DNA of 13,418 bases from NCBI GenBank assembly GCA_021812735.1, contig JAKAMV010000174.1, positions 1 through 13,418 of the forward strand. The letters are read 5' to 3'. Numbering within the stretch: the first letter of the stretch is position 1; each line of letters opens with the position of its first letter. Under the pieces are notes generated by a model. The model had not been told where the DNA came from, ran no database searches, and was given only the letters and a program-made list of their open reading frames with translations. The stretch comes from Chloroflexota bacterium. GTDB lineage: Bacteria > Chloroflexota > Limnocylindria > Limnocylindrales > CSP1-4. Below are positions 12,363 through 13,418 of this stretch, one piece after another. Made by a program: the position numbers and the translations under genes.

Positions 12363-13418
12363 TCAGCTCGCGGGGGGCGTCGCGCTGGCGATCTCCGGCG
12401 ACTCCCAGATGTTGGCCTTGGCCTTCTGGGCACTGTACCAGTTGGTGAATGCCGCGCCCTGCAGGGTGGTCAGCTGGGACGAGTCGACCGGCCGGGCCGC
12501 CTTCTCGCTGATCTCGTACAGGTAGATCCCGTCCGATCGGGTTTGTGGCGCGCTGACCTGCCCTGGCTTGAGGCTGAAGAGGACGTTTTCGATCGACTGG
12601 TCGAGCTGGAGCGGCGCGATCCAGCCCATGTCCCCGCCGGAGGCGGCATCGGTCGCGTCGGAGTTCGCCTTCGCGATCGCCGAGAAACTGGCACCGGGGG
12701 CCGCGAGTTCCTTCTGGATCTGCGCCACACGCTGCTGCGGCGCGGGACGACTCGCGACGTAGAGGATCACGTGGTAGCCGTACTGTGTCTTCACCGGCCC
12801 GATGATCTGGTCCGGTGTGTGGGTCCCGGTGAAGAGGGGTGCCGAGAACGCGGGCACCATCGAGGATTGGGTGAACCAGCCGAGGTCGCCGCCGTTGGCG
12901 CCGGAGGCTTTGTCGTCGCTCTCGGTTTTCGCAAGCGCGGCGAACGCTGCGGCGCGCTTGGCGGGGTCGCTGATCGCCCGTAGTTTGTCCGCAACCGCCT
13001 GGGCCTTCTTCTCGGCCTCCGCCCAGGAGGGATCGCTCGCCGGCACCGAGCTGGCGTTGTTGGGGTTGCCCTTCGGGCTGAAGAGGATGTGGGAGGCACG
13101 TACCTCCGGGCCGGTGATGGGGTTCCCTTGTGTGCCGGTGGTGGCGACCTCGATCTCCCAGGCGTGCACCTGCTCGATGTTGCCCGTGGTGGCCTTGGCG
13201 GTGATCGCCTTCTGGAGCTTCTGCGCCAGAAGGTTGTAGCGGACCGCCTCGCGGTAGGCCGAGAAGTTGACCCCCGCCTGCTCGATCTGTTGCTGGTAGT
13301 TGGGGTTGGTCTTGGCGGGCACGATGTCGGTGACCTTCCCAATTCGATAGGTGCCGTCGGCGCCGCGGATCACCCCGGTCATGCCGTTGAGCGGCAGCTT
13401 GAAGAGCGCGCTGACCCA
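12363..13418 (-). CDS. Parvulin-type peptidyl-prolyl isomerase / foldase, C-terminal part
   Basis: The frame is open to the right window edge, so the N-terminus (likely with a signal peptide or membrane anchor, as in PrsA and SurA) is missing; 351 residues are visible, ending TPPAS and TGA. Residues about 106-224 form a full parvulin (PpiC/rotamase) domain: VRASHILFSPKG, GGDLGWFTQSSMVPAF, then YGYHVILYVAS. Residues about 240-304 look like a second, shortened copy: FSAIAKANSD, GGDMGWIAP, IYLYEISEK, without the usual R-x-S-HIL first strand. The region before about residue 100 would belong to the SurA/PrsA-like helical chaperone module. Such proteins help fold secreted proteins outside the cytoplasm. 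Lys, Asn, Gln and Ser are commoner than in the neighbours, as expected for an exported protein. Confidence in the family is high; the PrsA-versus-SurA subtype is undecided. Confidence 0.9.
   Translation of the reverse strand, partial: WVSALFKLPLNGMTGVIRGADGTYRIGKVTDIVPAKTNPNYQQQIEQAGVNFSAYREAVRYNLLAQKLQKAITAKATTGNIEQVHAWEIEVATTGTQGNPITGPEVRASHILFSPKGNPNNASSVPASDPSWAEAEKKAQAVADKLRAISDPAKRAAAFAALAKTESDDKASGANGGDLGWFTQSSMVPAFSAPLFTGTHTPDQIIGPVKTQYGYHVILYVASRPAPQQRVAQIQKELAAPGASFSAIAKANSDATDAASGGDMGWIAPLQLDQSIENVLFSLKPGQVSAPQTRSDGIYLYEISEKAARPVDSSQLTTLQGAAFTNWYSAQKAKANIWESPEIASATPPAS

Noticed and set aside
1..13418. tRNA, rRNA, CRISPR arrays, insertion sequences or attachment sites
   Set aside because: No T-loop GGTTCGA-type element, regular repeat array, transposase or flanking repeat was found on reading both strands.

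Overview
This is a high-GC window (about 70% by eye), with almost all protein-coding codons ending in G or C. Gene content and codon style suggest a GC-rich Chloroflexota-type bacterium, with a high-GC Actinomycetota as the alternative. The assignment is inferred from the heme-gene set with a radical SAM gene inside it, the DUF2231-Rieske fusion and the parvulin-type foldase. No marker gene proves it.

Layout from left to right. (1) At 1-281 there is the N-terminal part of an unrecognised minus-strand gene that runs out of the window. (2) At 524-2564 a minus-strand pair encodes an AI-2E/PerM-type membrane protein followed, with an 11-bp overlap, by a soluble SppA-like S49 peptidase. (3) At 2698-3357 a plus-strand msrA ends just before a strong hairpin. 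A 400-bp stretch with no secure gene follows. (4) At 3760-8065 a tightly packed minus-strand operon runs regulator, ferrochelatase, radical SAM/SPASM protein, protoporphyrinogen/coproporphyrinogen oxidase. A perfect 7-bp inverted repeat lies in front of the regulator. (5) At 8178-9137 there is an unrecognised minus-strand protein with two PH-like segments. (6) At 9313-10365 there is a complete aldo/keto reductase, directly preceded by a 29-codon remnant of a second one. (7) At 10524-11087 there is a minus-strand cupredoxin lipoprotein. It faces, across a 363-bp hairpin-rich gap, a plus-strand DUF2231-Rieske fusion (11451-12308). (8) From 12363 to the window edge is the C-terminal part of a minus-strand parvulin-type peptidyl-prolyl isomerase.

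The most coherent functional unit is the heme operon. Ferrochelatase (HemH/CpfC) and the FAD oxidase (HemY/CgoX) flank a radical SAM protein whose C-terminal cysteines suit an auxiliary Fe-S cluster. No ChdC/HemQ gene is visible. One reading is a coproporphyrin-dependent route finished by a radical SAM decarboxylase, analogous to AhbD. This is inference. The operon is led by a MerR/BldC-like DNA-binding protein with an all-helical C-terminal domain, translationally coupled to hemH (ATGA). It probably controls the operon through the inverted repeat at 8099-8123. The cupredoxin and the Rieske fusion suggest a small cell-surface or membrane redox module. The rest is housekeeping: protein repair, folding and proteolysis.
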